Assembly: GCF_013184525.1 (NCBI RefSeq)
Contig: NZ_JAAOIZ010000006.1
Coordinates: 1-64,000 of the forward strand
DNA: 64,000 nucleotides
DNA from: Chryseobacterium sp. LAM-KRS1
GTDB lineage: Bacteria; Bacteroidota; Bacteroidia; Flavobacteriales; Weeksellaceae
Direction of reading: 5' to 3'
Shown here: in pieces, positions 1-7,551 of the stretch
Position numbering within the stretch: position 1 is the stretch's first letter
Layout of the letters: the number at the start of each line of letters is the position of its first letter
Program-made: the position numbers and the translations under genes
Notes under the pieces: generated by a model
Databases searched by the model: none
Seen by the model: the letters and a program-made list of their open reading frames with translations, nothing else
Told to the model about the DNA's origin: nothing

Positions 1-67
1 GAACACAGAAGTTAAGCCCACCAGCGCCGATGGTACTGCGACAAGCGGGAGAGTAGGTCGCCGCCAG
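1..67 (+). rRNA. rrf: 5S ribosomal RNA, 3' part
   Basis: The first ~67 bases match the 3' two thirds of bacterial 5S rRNA: GAACACAGAAGTTAAGC, then a central GCGCCGATGGTACTGCG and the 3' strand GGGAGAGTAGGTCGCCGCCAG. The 5' part lies before the window. The gene is followed directly by a strong terminator, as expected for the last gene of an rRNA operon. The exact mature 3' end is estimated. Confidence 0.96.
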
Positions 68-75
68 TTTTTATT

Positions 76-112
76 AAAAGTCTCATACATGAATTTGTAT
101 GAGACTTTTTTG
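76..112 (+). terminator. Terminator of the rRNA operon
   Basis: A perfect 13-bp stem, AAAAGTCTCATAC (76-88) paired with GTATGAGACTTTT (97-109), has an 8-base loop and runs into a T tract. It begins about 9 bp after the 5S rRNA and closes the rRNA operon. Confidence 0.93.
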
Positions 113-163
113 TTTTATATCTATACCTATACATATCTATACCTACTATACCACACCATAGCA

Positions 164-254
164 ATAAAAGATAAATGATCATTGATGAATGATAAAAGAT
201 CATCCATCAATGATCAATCATCAATCATTCTTTATCAGTTATGAACGATAGCTG
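164..254. repeat. Degenerate 7-bp-periodic spacer (heptad array 1)
   Basis: Thirteen consecutive 7-base units all begin with AT (starts at 164, 171, 178 and so on to 248), for example ATCATTG, ATGAATG, ATCATCC, ATCAATG, ATCAATC, ATCAATC. Bases 121-163 show a looser period built on CTATACC. The array contains an imperfect 18-bp inverted repeat (176-193 with 199-216, one mismatch). It lies between the rRNA terminator and the 3' end of the convergent carboxylase gene. No ORF or RNA gene was recognised in it. Confidence 0.75.
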
Positions 255-325
255 GCTAATAAATACAAAAAAGCCCTACTTTTTTCAAATAGGGCAATAA
301 ATATATATTGAAAATTGTATCATTA

Positions 326-1954
326 TCACACCTGTATTACTCCCAAATTAAATTTCTCCGTTATAGGGGAATGATTAGCAGCTTCAATACCCATAGAGAT
401 CCATTTTCTGGTATCTGTAGGATTAATGATGGCATCAGTCCATAATCTGGCTGCAGCATAGGTAGATTCGGTTTGTTTTTGATATCTTTTGGATATGCTA
501 TCTAAAATTTCATTATGCTCTTCTTCACTGATTTCTTTTCCTTGTTTTTTTAATGTTGATTCCTGGATTTGAGCTAAAACTTTTGCAGCCTGAGCTCCCC
601 CCATTACGGCAAGATCGGCCCATGGCCATGCAACAATGAGTCGCGGATCATATGCTTTTCCACACATTGCATAATTTCCTGCTCCGTATGAGTTTCCGGT
701 AATCACAGTAAATTTAGGAACTACAGAGTTGGCTACTGCATTCACCATTTTTGCCCCGTCTTTAATAATCCCTCCATGCTCTGATTTGGATCCTACCATA
801 AATCCTGTAACATCCTGTAAAAAGATCAAAGGAATTTTTCTCTGATTACAATTAGCGATAAATCTTGTAGCCTTATCTGCAGAGTCGGAATAAATAACTC
901 CTCCAAACTGCATTTCTCCTTTACCACTCTTTACTAACTTTCTCTGATTGGCCACAATTCCCACGGACCAGCCATCTATTCTTGCTGTAGCACAAATAAT
1001 AGTTTTCCCGTAATCTGGCTTATATTCATCGAATTCAGAATTATCTACCATACATTTAATAATATCCAATGTATCATATTGTTCAGCTCTTGAAGCTGGC
1101 ATTATCCCAAAAATGTTTTCAGGATTTTCTTTCGGTGGAAAACTTTCAATTCTGTCAAAACCTGCTTTTTCAGTACTTCCAATGGATTTCATGATATTTT
1201 TAATCCTGTCTAAAGCATCTTTATCATCTTTTGCTTTATAATCTGTAACTCCTGAAATAGAACAGTGCGTAGTTGCTCCGCCCAGAGTTTCATTATCGAT
1301 ACTTTCACCAATGGCAGCCTTTACGAGATAGCTTCCTGCGAGGAAGATAGAGCCTGTTTTATCAACGATCATTGCCTCATCACTCATAATGGGTAGATAA
1401 GCACCACCGGCCACACAGCTACCCATAACAGCAGAAATCTGTATAATTCCCATAGAACTCATTTTGGCATTGTTTCTGAAAATTCTTCCAAAATGTTCTT
1501 TATCAGGAAATATCTCATCTTGCATAGGCAAATAAACACCTGCTGAATCTACAAGGTAAATAATGGGAAGTTTATTTTCCATAGCAATTTCCTGCGCTCT
1601 GAGATTTTTCTTTCCGGTAATTGGAAACCAGGCACCTGCTTTTACAGAAGCGTCATTCGCTACAACAAGGCATTGTCTGCCCGAAACATAACCAACGACA
1701 ACCACTACACCTCCTCCGGGGCAGCCTCCATGTTCCTCATACATCTCATAACCTGCAAATGCTCCCACTTCTATGGAATCTGCATCTTTATCGAGAAGAT
1801 AATCAATTCTTTCTCTTGCAGTCATTTTTCCTTCTTCACGTAACTTTTGAAGTTTTTTCTCTCCACCTCCTTTTTTTATTTCGGCAAGTAAACGATTTAT
1901 TTCGGATAATTTTAATCTGTTTTGATCTTCTCGTTTGTTGAATTCGATATCCAT
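326..1954 (-). CDS. Acyl-CoA carboxylase, carboxyltransferase (beta) subunit
   Basis: A 542-residue biotin-dependent carboxyltransferase that moves CO2 from carboxybiotin to an acyl-CoA. Both crotonase-fold halves are visible. The N half has MTARERIDYLLD, IYLVDSAGVYLP and VMGSCVAGGAYLPIMSDEA; the C half has DVTGFMVGSKSEHGGIIKDG, GNSYGAGNYAMCG and VMGGAQAAKVLA. These patterns and the length fit methylcrotonyl-CoA carboxylase beta better than propionyl-CoA carboxylase, but substrate cannot be read with certainty. No biotin carboxylase gene is adjacent in the window, so its partner must be encoded elsewhere. Start is ATG at 1954. Confidence 0.9.
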   Translation of the reverse strand: MDIEFNKREDQNRLKLSEINRLLAEIKKGGGEKKLQKLREEGKMTARERIDYLLDKDADSIEVGAFAGYEMYEEHGGCPGGGVVVVVGYVSGRQCLVVANDASVKAGAWFPITGKKNLRAQEIAMENKLPIIYLVDSAGVYLPMQDEIFPDKEHFGRIFRNNAKMSSMGIIQISAVMGSCVAGGAYLPIMSDEAMIVDKTGSIFLAGSYLVKAAIGESIDNETLGGATTHCSISGVTDYKAKDDKDALDRIKNIMKSIGSTEKAGFDRIESFPPKENPENIFGIMPASRAEQYDTLDIIKCMVDNSEFDEYKPDYGKTIICATARIDGWSVGIVANQRKLVKSGKGEMQFGGVIYSDSADKATRFIANCNQRKIPLIFLQDVTGFMVGSKSEHGGIIKDGAKMVNAVANSVVPKFTVITGNSYGAGNYAMCGKAYDPRLIVAWPWADLAVMGGAQAAKVLAQIQESTLKKQGKEISEEEHNEILDSISKRYQKQTESTYAAARLWTDAIINPTDTRKWISMGIEAANHSPITEKFNLGVIQV

Positions 1955-1975
1955 AAAATTATAATTTTTTACGCC

Positions 1976-1983
1976 TAAAGATA
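1976..1983 (-). promoter_or_regulatory. Probable -7 element of the carboxylase gene
   Basis: On the minus strand the sequence reads TATCTTTA, one mismatch from the Bacteroidota -7 consensus TANNTTTG, about 21 bp upstream of the start codon. Confidence 0.45.
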
Positions 1984-2107
1984 CTATTTTTAAAGAGAAT
2001 ATAAATTTTATTAAAACACGTGTTTAATAGTTTGGTTTACAGAAAATTGTGAAATATTTAACAAGAAATTATTTTTAATTAATTGATATTTTTTCTAACT
2101 TTACGTA

Positions 2108-2216
2108 AGAGTATTGAGGAGTATTATTGCTCTTTAATTACTCTGTTCCTAGTTTATTTTTTTAATAGTTTATTATTTGAAAGCCCCGAAAGTTGTCCAA
2201 ATTTTCGGGGTTTTTT
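2108..2216 (+). ncRNA. Candidate orphan small RNA with its own terminator
   Basis: The 460-bp gap 1955-2414 has no convincing gene but carries a transcription unit signature. A -7-like TAACTTTA lies at 2096-2103. It is followed by a 13-bp hairpin with a single bulge: GAGTATTGAGGAG (2109-2121) pairs with CTCTTTAATTACTC (2130-2143), including two G-U pairs. About 40 AT-rich bases follow, then a terminator: CCCCGAAA (2184-2191) pairs with TTTCGGGG (2203-2210), flanked by A and T runs. The T run lies only on the plus-strand side, so transcription is rightward. The downstream EamA gene has its own promoter at 2382, so this is not simply its leader. I cannot assign it to a known RNA family. Confidence 0.6.
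2180..2216 (+). terminator. Intrinsic terminator of the candidate small RNA
   Basis: The stem CCCCGAAA/TTTCGGGG has an 11-base loop. It can be extended by AAAG pairing with TTTT and ends in TTTTTTG. Confidence 0.88.
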
Positions 2217-2381
2217 GTATCTGTATTTTGCGGTTAGATATATTAAGATTTTTTTGATCTTCTCATCATTAAATATGATTCTTCATGAAGTTTAGTAAAT
2301 GAAAATGGGAGTTTATTATAATAATATCTGTTTTTCTTATTCAAATCTATTTTTTATGAAAGGAATTGGAAATGCTATTTG

Positions 2382-2389
2382 TAAATTTG
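2382..2389 (+). promoter_or_regulatory. -7 element TAAATTTG of the EamA gene
   Basis: A perfect TANNTTTG match lies 25 bp upstream of the ATG at 2415. The rest of the gap from 2217 holds nothing else I recognise. Confidence 0.65.
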
Positions 2390-2414
2390 CATTTTAAAAA
2401 TTTAAAGGTAGGTT

Positions 2415-3293
2415 ATGCATAAATTAGCACTTTTCAGATTGCATTTAATAATTTTTTTATGGGGATTCACTGCAATCTTAGGGAAACTGATTCATGCCAA
2501 TGCTCAGATTCTGGTTTTCTACAGAATGCTATTTGCCGCGATATTCCTATATGCTTACATAAGAATTTATAAAAAGGAAAGTATAAAAGTCTCAAAGAAA
2601 ATATTTTTCCAATTGGCGGCGATTGGTACTGCAATGGCGGCCCATTGGTTTTGTTTTTTTTATTCCATTAAAGTTTCGAATGTTTCTATTGCATTAAGCT
2701 GTTTATCATTATCTACTCTTTTTGCGTCAATATTAGAACCTATTATTTTTAAAAGAAAAATAGATATTTCGGAAGTTATCATGGGAATTGTTATCGTGGC
2801 TTGCATCCTGCTGATTTTTAAAACAGAGTTTCAATATAAAGAAGGGATACTTTTTGGTGTCTTGTGTGCTATTTTTGGGACGATATTTTCCGTTTTCAAT
2901 GGTAAGATGTTTGGGAAAACAAGTTCAGGGAATATTATTTTTTATGAAATATTCTGTGGATGGTCAGTTTTATTGATATTTTATTTATTTTCAGGGCAAA
3001 TTTTTCAAATGAACGAAATAAACTACAGGGATTTGGCGTTAATATGCTTGTTAGCAAGTGTTTTTACCGCTTTTCCAATGTTGGAATCAGTGAATCTGAT
3101 GAAGTATATTTCTCCTTTTACACTTATTTTAACAGTTAATTTAGAGCCAGTTTACGGAATTATACTAGCTTTTTTTATCTTTGGCGAATCGGAGCATATG
3201 AGCCCTATATTTTATATAGCATCATTGGTGATGATATTAGCAATTATAGCTAATGGGCTGATAAAAGCCAGAAAACAAAAAAAAACTAATTAA
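2415..3293 (+). CDS. EamA-family (DMT superfamily) transporter
   Basis: A 292-residue inner-membrane protein made almost entirely of hydrophobic helices, about ten, in two similar halves as in drug/metabolite transporters. The N-terminal half begins LHLIIFLWGFTAILGKLI and contains the typical YRMLFAAIFLY segment. The C-terminal half has PFTLILTVNLEPVYGIILA, the usual conserved EP segment. The substrate cannot be predicted. The PorV/PorQ-like gene follows after 13 bp and is probably co-transcribed. Confidence 0.85.
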   Translation: MHKLALFRLHLIIFLWGFTAILGKLIHANAQILVFYRMLFAAIFLYAYIRIYKKESIKVSKKIFFQLAAIGTAMAAHWFCFFYSIKVSNVSIALSCLSLSTLFASILEPIIFKRKIDISEVIMGIVIVACILLIFKTEFQYKEGILFGVLCAIFGTIFSVFNGKMFGKTSSGNIIFYEIFCGWSVLLIFYLFSGQIFQMNEINYRDLALICLLASVFTAFPMLESVNLMKYISPFTLILTVNLEPVYGIILAFFIFGESEHMSPIFYIASLVMILAIIANGLIKARKQKKTN

Positions 3294-3306
3294 GCATCAA
3301 ATTTAT

Positions 3307-4389
3307 ATGATGAAAAAATATCTACTATTCCTATTTTCTTTAGCATTTGGATTTTTTCAATCTCAGATCATTAGAAAATATTCCAATGAATTTTTAAATA
3401 TAGGGGCAGGAGCAAGAGGCCTGGCGATGGGTGGAGCAGTTATTTCCAATCAGGATGACGTTTATTCTCCCATGTGGAATCCTGCAGGTCTTATGTCTAT
3501 CGAAAGAGACTGGCAAGGAGCTGCGATGCACGCCGAATACTTTGAATCTATAGCAAAATATGATTATCTTGCCTATGCTAAAGTGATGGAAGAGGGAGTT
3601 TTCGGAGTCTCAGTAGTGAGATTAGGGGTAGATAATATCCTGAATACGACTCAAATGATCGATTCTGAGGGAAATATTGACTATGACAAAATCACCAAGT
3701 TTTCGCAGTCAGATTATGCTGCTATTCTGTCCTATGCATTTCATCCTGGCGGTAACACAAAATTGGATGTGGGTGTTAATGCCAAGATTGTTTACAGGAA
3801 TGTAGGGAAATTTGCCAGCGGATATGGATTTGGTTTTGATGTAGGGGCAATTTATAAAGCTGATAATGGATGGAAATTTGGGGGAATGCTTCGTGACGCT
3901 ACCACCACCGTTAACTTTTGGAGCATCAATCAGAAGGAGTTATCAACAGTTGTGAACGGAGAAGAGTTTAACCCTGCTCCAAAAGATAAAATGGAGCTTA
4001 CTATGCCTAAACTTAATGTAGGAGCAAGTAAAATGTTTGAAATCAACAGCAGCGTTTATGTTTTACCGGAAGCCGGAATCAATGTGGATTTCGCTAAAAC
4101 TGCAGCTTTAATTTCCACAGATTTTGCTAGTATAACCCCATATGCAGGAGCGGAATTGGGATATCAGAAAATGATTTTTGTACGTTTGGGAGTGAATCGT
4201 TTTCAGTCTATCACGGATATTGAAGATCTGAAAAGAAAGGTTTCTTTTCAGCCGAGTGCAGGTTTGGGAATCAGATACCGGGGACTTACTCTCGACTATG
4301 CTATTACTAATTCAGGAATCGGAGGATCGAATTTTTATTCCAACTTTTTTTCTCTTAAATTAGATATGGGAACATTTAGAAATGATTAA
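3307..4389 (+). CDS. PorV/PorQ-like outer-membrane beta-barrel protein
   Basis: A 360-residue protein with a signal peptide ending near residue 19 (FFQSQ). The barrel domain begins with the hallmark GAGARGLAMGGAVIS and YSPMWNPAGL of the PorV/PorQ/FadL-like family. Later segments alternate in the pattern of beta strands. PorV escorts cargo in the type IX secretion system and PorQ is a relative; which of these (if either) this is cannot be told from motifs. ATG codons at 3307 and 3310 are both possible starts. It is followed after 10 bp by a secreted protein gene, probably in the same operon. Confidence 0.8.
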   Translation: MMKKYLLFLFSLAFGFFQSQIIRKYSNEFLNIGAGARGLAMGGAVISNQDDVYSPMWNPAGLMSIERDWQGAAMHAEYFESIAKYDYLAYAKVMEEGVFGVSVVRLGVDNILNTTQMIDSEGNIDYDKITKFSQSDYAAILSYAFHPGGNTKLDVGVNAKIVYRNVGKFASGYGFGFDVGAIYKADNGWKFGGMLRDATTTVNFWSINQKELSTVVNGEEFNPAPKDKMELTMPKLNVGASKMFEINSSVYVLPEAGINVDFAKTAALISTDFASITPYAGAELGYQKMIFVRLGVNRFQSITDIEDLKRKVSFQPSAGLGIRYRGLTLDYAITNSGIGGSNFYSNFFSLKLDMGTFRND

Positions 4390-4399
4390 AAAATAAAAT

Positions 4400-5155
4400 A
4401 TGAAAAAGGGATTATTTGCTATATTGACAGTTTGTTCGATACTTGCGTTCGGACAAAAAGTATCTGACTATAAGTATATTTCTATACCTGAAAAATTCAG
4501 CACTTTTAAAGAAAGTTTCGATTTGGATATTGCTTTGGCGAAAGCTTTAAAAGGTAAAAAATATGTTGTTCTTCAGGGAAGCCGGGAGCAATGGCCTGCT
4601 GAAGCAAAAGAAAATCCTTGTAATATTGTAAATGCTGATGTCATTGATGATAGCGGGTTCTTAAGAAATAAAGTGATCGTTCAGTTTAAAGACTGTCATG
4701 ATAAGGTATTACTGACCGGTAAAGGAGCATCAAATATTAAAGATTATAAAGAGGGATTTCAGGATGCATTAAAACAAACTTTTGTTTCTATTCCTGTTTC
4801 TTATCCAACGATAATAGCTGCTCCGGCTGAAACGAAGACCAATGAGCAGGTGCAGGTTGCTTCAATTCAGGATAACACTAATACAGCTTCATCAACAGGA
4901 AGTTCTGTAAACAAATATAGTAACGGAGCAGTAACCCTACAGAAAATTCAGATTGATAACAGTCAGTTTATACTTGTGAAATCGGATAGCTCTGTTCCTT
5001 ATGCGACTTTTAAGGAAACAACAAAAAAAGAGGTGTTCAGAGTGAAGCTTGCAAATGGAGATAATACTATCGGTTATTATGAAAATGGAAACATTGTAAT
5101 AGAAATTCCTACCGGAAATGGTAGTTATTCTAAAGATGTTTATGCAGGTAAATAA
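4400..5155 (+). CDS. Secreted protein of unknown function
   Basis: A 251-residue protein with a short signal peptide (MKKGLFAILTVCSILAFGQ). A compact N domain (about 20-130) is followed by a Thr/Ser/Asn-rich linker (about 145-170) and a C domain of about 75 residues rich in beta-type residues. I recognise no named domain. Its position 10 bp after a PorV/PorQ-like barrel gene suggests an envelope role in the same operon. A strong hairpin follows. Confidence 0.75.
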   Translation: MKKGLFAILTVCSILAFGQKVSDYKYISIPEKFSTFKESFDLDIALAKALKGKKYVVLQGSREQWPAEAKENPCNIVNADVIDDSGFLRNKVIVQFKDCHDKVLLTGKGASNIKDYKEGFQDALKQTFVSIPVSYPTIIAAPAETKTNEQVQVASIQDNTNTASSTGSSVNKYSNGAVTLQKIQIDNSQFILVKSDSSVPYATFKETTKKEVFRVKLANGDNTIGYYENGNIVIEIPTGNGSYSKDVYAGK

Positions 5156-5202
5156 GAAAATGTAAAAACTTCAGAGGTTTTTAGGAAACTACATAAAATA
5201 AG

Positions 5203-5238
5203 TAACCCCTTACCAAAATAAAAATAGGTGAGGGGTTA
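5203..5238. terminator. Convergent terminator hairpin
   Basis: TAACCCCTTACC pairs with GGTGAGGGGTTA (one G-T pair) around a 12-base loop. It lies between the 251-residue secreted protein gene and the convergent fasciclin gene and can serve both. Confidence 0.8.
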
Positions 5239-5266
5239 TTTATTAAACCATAAAAAAAACTAAGAA

Positions 5267-5836
5267 TTAAGGCATCAGAACCGTATCTATTACATGGATA
5301 ACGCCATTAGACTGATTAACATCTGCTATAGTAATTTTTGCACTGTTCCCTTTCGCATCTTTTACATAAAGGTCTTTGCCTTTTGTCCAGAAAGTAACAT
5401 CTTCTCCTTCCACCGTTTTCATCATACTTTTTCCATTTCCTGCTTTTACAGCGGCCCAAATTTCCTTAGCATTAAACTTTCCTGCAAGTACATGATATGT
5501 CAGAATTTTAGTAAGCATTTCTTTATTCTCCGGCTTAACCAGGTTTTCAACTGTTCCTTTTGGAAGTTTAGCAAATGCCGCATCTGTAGGCGCCAGTACA
5601 GTAAATGGACCAGCTCCTTGTAGGGTTTCCACTAATCCGGCAGCTTTTACTGCTGCTACCAGTGTTTTGTGATCCTTGGAATTAACAGCGTTTTCAATGA
5701 TATTTTTGGATGGATACATAGCGGCTCCACCTACCATTACTGTTTTTTCTTTCATCGTTTGTGCAGTTACCGTTCCGCTAAATGCGAATGATAATACAAC
5801 CATTCCGAATACTGCGATTTTTGATCTTGTGTTCAT
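5267..5836 (-). CDS. Secreted fasciclin (FAS1) domain protein
   Basis: A 189-residue protein with an N-terminal signal peptide (to about residue 25, SGTVTAQ) and one FAS1 domain (about 47-187). It has the family motifs [15 protein letters not shown] (H1-like), [11 protein letters not shown] and the C-terminal [13 protein letters not shown] (H2-like). FAS1 domains act in adhesion and cell-surface interaction. It is divergent from an ECF sigma / RskA-like anti-sigma pair. In mycobacteria, SigK and RskA control the FAS1 proteins MPT70/MPT83, so this gene is the likely target of the adjacent regulator (inference). Confidence 0.92.
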   Translation of the reverse strand: MNTRSKIAVFGMVVLSFAFSGTVTAQTMKEKTVMVGGAAMYPSKNIIENAVNSKDHKTLVAAVKAAGLVETLQGAGPFTVLAPTDAAFAKLPKGTVENLVKPENKEMLTKILTYHVLAGKFNAKEIWAAVKAGNGKSMMKTVEGEDVTFWTKGKDLYVKDAKGNSAKITIADVNQSNGVIHVIDTVLMP

Positions 5837-6090
5837 TTCTTTGATTTTTTTAATTAAATAGTATTTGATTTCTTGTTATGATCATTTACGACATTCATCT
5901 TGTTTTAGATTTAAAGATTTTTATTTTTTTAGTCGGAAATAAAAATCCAAACAAACAGAACTAATGAAAAAATATGGATCTGTAGGAATTGATTTTAATA
6001 TACCTTTCATATTCTTGTAATTTGTTAATTTCATATACGATGTAAAAGAACTTTTAGATTTTTGTTATTATATGTTTTATTTTATTACAT
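5837..6090. promoter_or_regulatory. Divergent regulatory region, fasciclin / ECF sigma
   Basis: A 254-bp very AT-rich gap between divergent genes. A TACATTTG motif (6086-6093) fits the housekeeping -7 consensus but overlaps the TTG start of the sigma gene. It is therefore either coincidental or points to a later start. I could not identify a convincing shared ECF-type promoter pair. No ORF was seen. Confidence 0.4.
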
Positions 6091-6660
6091 TTGAATCGAA
6101 AAATATTCGCTATTAAAACAAACTATTCGGAGGAAGAACTTATCGTTTTATTGAAGGATAAAAACGAAGCTGGTTTTCATTATTTGTATGACCATTATTC
6201 CGGTGCACTATATGGTGTAGTACTTCGAATCGTACAATCAAAAGAATATACTGAAGAAATTATTCAGGATGTTTTTGTGAAAATCTGGAATTCTATCCAA
6301 CAGTATGACACCAGTAAAGGAAGATTCTATACGTGGATGATCAATATTGCAAGAAATACAGCGATCGATTATCTAAAATCTAAAAGTTTTCAAAACGAAT
6401 TAAAAAACCAACCAATTCCGGATTTCGTATATAACAGTGCTGAACTTTCTACCACAAACAATACCTCTGATTTTATTGGCTTTAATAATGTGCTTGAAAG
6501 TTTGGAAACTGATAAACAGGAACTTATTGATCTGGCTTATTATCAGGGATACACACAGAATGAAATATCTGATAAATTGAAAATACCCCTGGGTACGGTA
6601 AAAACGAAGATGCGGAATGCATTAATAAAATTAAAGGATTTGTTAAAAGATTATCAATAA
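6091..6660 (+). CDS. ECF-type RNA polymerase sigma factor (SigK-like)
   Basis: A 189-residue sigma-70 family factor. Region 2 spans about 25-95 (DHYSGALYGVVLR, EEIIQDVFVKIWNSI, GRFYTWMINIARNTAIDYL). Region 4 spans about 133-185 and has the helix-turn-helix GYTQNEISDKLKIPLGTVKT. No ATG is available before the conserved part, so the start is TTG at 6091; a promoter-like motif overlapping it makes this uncertain. The anti-sigma gene begins 1 bp after the stop, typical of a sigma/anti-sigma pair made in a fixed ratio. Confidence 0.9.
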   Translation: MNRKIFAIKTNYSEEELIVLLKDKNEAGFHYLYDHYSGALYGVVLRIVQSKEYTEEIIQDVFVKIWNSIQQYDTSKGRFYTWMINIARNTAIDYLKSKSFQNELKNQPIPDFVYNSAELSTTNNTSDFIGFNNVLESLETDKQELIDLAYYQGYTQNEISDKLKIPLGTVKTKMRNALIKLKDLLKDYQ

Positions 6661-6661
6661 A

Positions 6662-7480
6662 TTGAACACTAAGGAATACATATCATCCGGAATTATAGAA
6701 TCTTATATTCTAGGACTTGCTTCTCCCGAGGAGGCAGGCATTTTGGAGTGTGTGATGAAAAATAATGCTGAAGTAAAAGCTGCTTTTGATGAAGCACAAA
6801 AAGTACTAGAGGATCTGGCAACTGCTCAGGCTGTTGCCCCACCTAATGAGTTAAAATCTAAGATTTGGGAAAAGATTCAAAAAGAACAAACTTTTGAAAA
6901 AATTACACCTGCAGCGCAGCCAACGCAGCCTGTCGGAGATTTAACAAATGGATCGAAAGAAATTGCAAATACAAAAAATAATATCTGGAAAACTTATGCA
7001 ATCGCAGCTTCGGTCTTATTTTTAGTAAGCCTTACCGGAAATTTGTTTTGGATGAATAATCAGTCTGAAAGCAAAAAAGAGATCGCAAAATTGGAAACTG
7101 AAAAACAATCTAAAGATGCGGCTCTGCAAAAGATGAATGAAAAATGGACGATGATATCCAGCCCTGATATGCAAATGGTTATGCTAAAAGGAGTGGAAAA
7201 ACATGCAGATTCCAAGGCAATGGTTTTTTGGGACAAAAAGACCAAAGAGGTCTATCTGAACGCAGAGGCTTTGCCTAAAGCTCCGGAAGGAATGCAATAT
7301 CAATTATGGGCCATTGCAGACGGTAAACCCATAAGTGCAGGAATGTATACAGAAGAAAAAGATAGTAAAATTGCTCTTTCTAACATACCGAAAGCGCAGG
7401 CATTTGCTATCACCCTTGAAAAAGCGGGTGGAAGTGATGTGCCAACTATGGAAAACATGTACGTAATGGGAGGTGTATAA
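6662..7480 (+). CDS. RskA-like transmembrane anti-sigma factor
   Basis: A 272-residue protein with three parts. The N-terminal cytoplasmic domain (about 1-80: SSGIIESYILGLASPEEA and so on) resembles the anti-sigma domain that binds the sigma factor. One membrane helix lies at about 102-122 (YAIAASVLFLVSLTGNLFW). The C-terminal periplasmic RskA domain (about 160-272) contains KTKEVYLNAEALP and YQLWAIADGKP. The start is TTG at 6662, one base after the sigma stop, suggesting translational coupling. Regulated proteolysis in the membrane would free the sigma factor, by analogy with SigK/RskA. Confidence 0.9.
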   Translation: MNTKEYISSGIIESYILGLASPEEAGILECVMKNNAEVKAAFDEAQKVLEDLATAQAVAPPNELKSKIWEKIQKEQTFEKITPAAQPTQPVGDLTNGSKEIANTKNNIWKTYAIAASVLFLVSLTGNLFWMNNQSESKKEIAKLETEKQSKDAALQKMNEKWTMISSPDMQMVMLKGVEKHADSKAMVFWDKKTKEVYLNAEALPKAPEGMQYQLWAIADGKPISAGMYTEEKDSKIALSNIPKAQAFAITLEKAGGSDVPTMENMYVMGGV

Positions 7481-7493
7481 ATACCTTCTGATC

Positions 7494-7543
7494 AAAAATA
7501 AAAGCGCTCTTTTGTAATGTAACAAAAGAGCGCTTTTATTTTT
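7494..7543. terminator. Perfect 22-bp bidirectional terminator
   Basis: The arm at 7494-7515 (AAAAATAAAAGCGCTCTTTT then GT) is perfectly complementary to 7522-7543, with a 6-base loop. A runs and T runs on either side serve both the anti-sigma gene and the convergent uvrC. Confidence 0.93.
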
Positions 7544-7551
7544 AAATTTTG

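Noticed and set aside
12..203. 63-codon reading frame on the minus strand across the 5S rRNA
   Set aside because: It is antisense to rRNA and the terminator and has no protein-like features.
2083..2295. 70-codon frame in the gap before the EamA gene
   Set aside because: It runs through both hairpins of the candidate small RNA and is low-complexity Phe/Leu-rich sequence.
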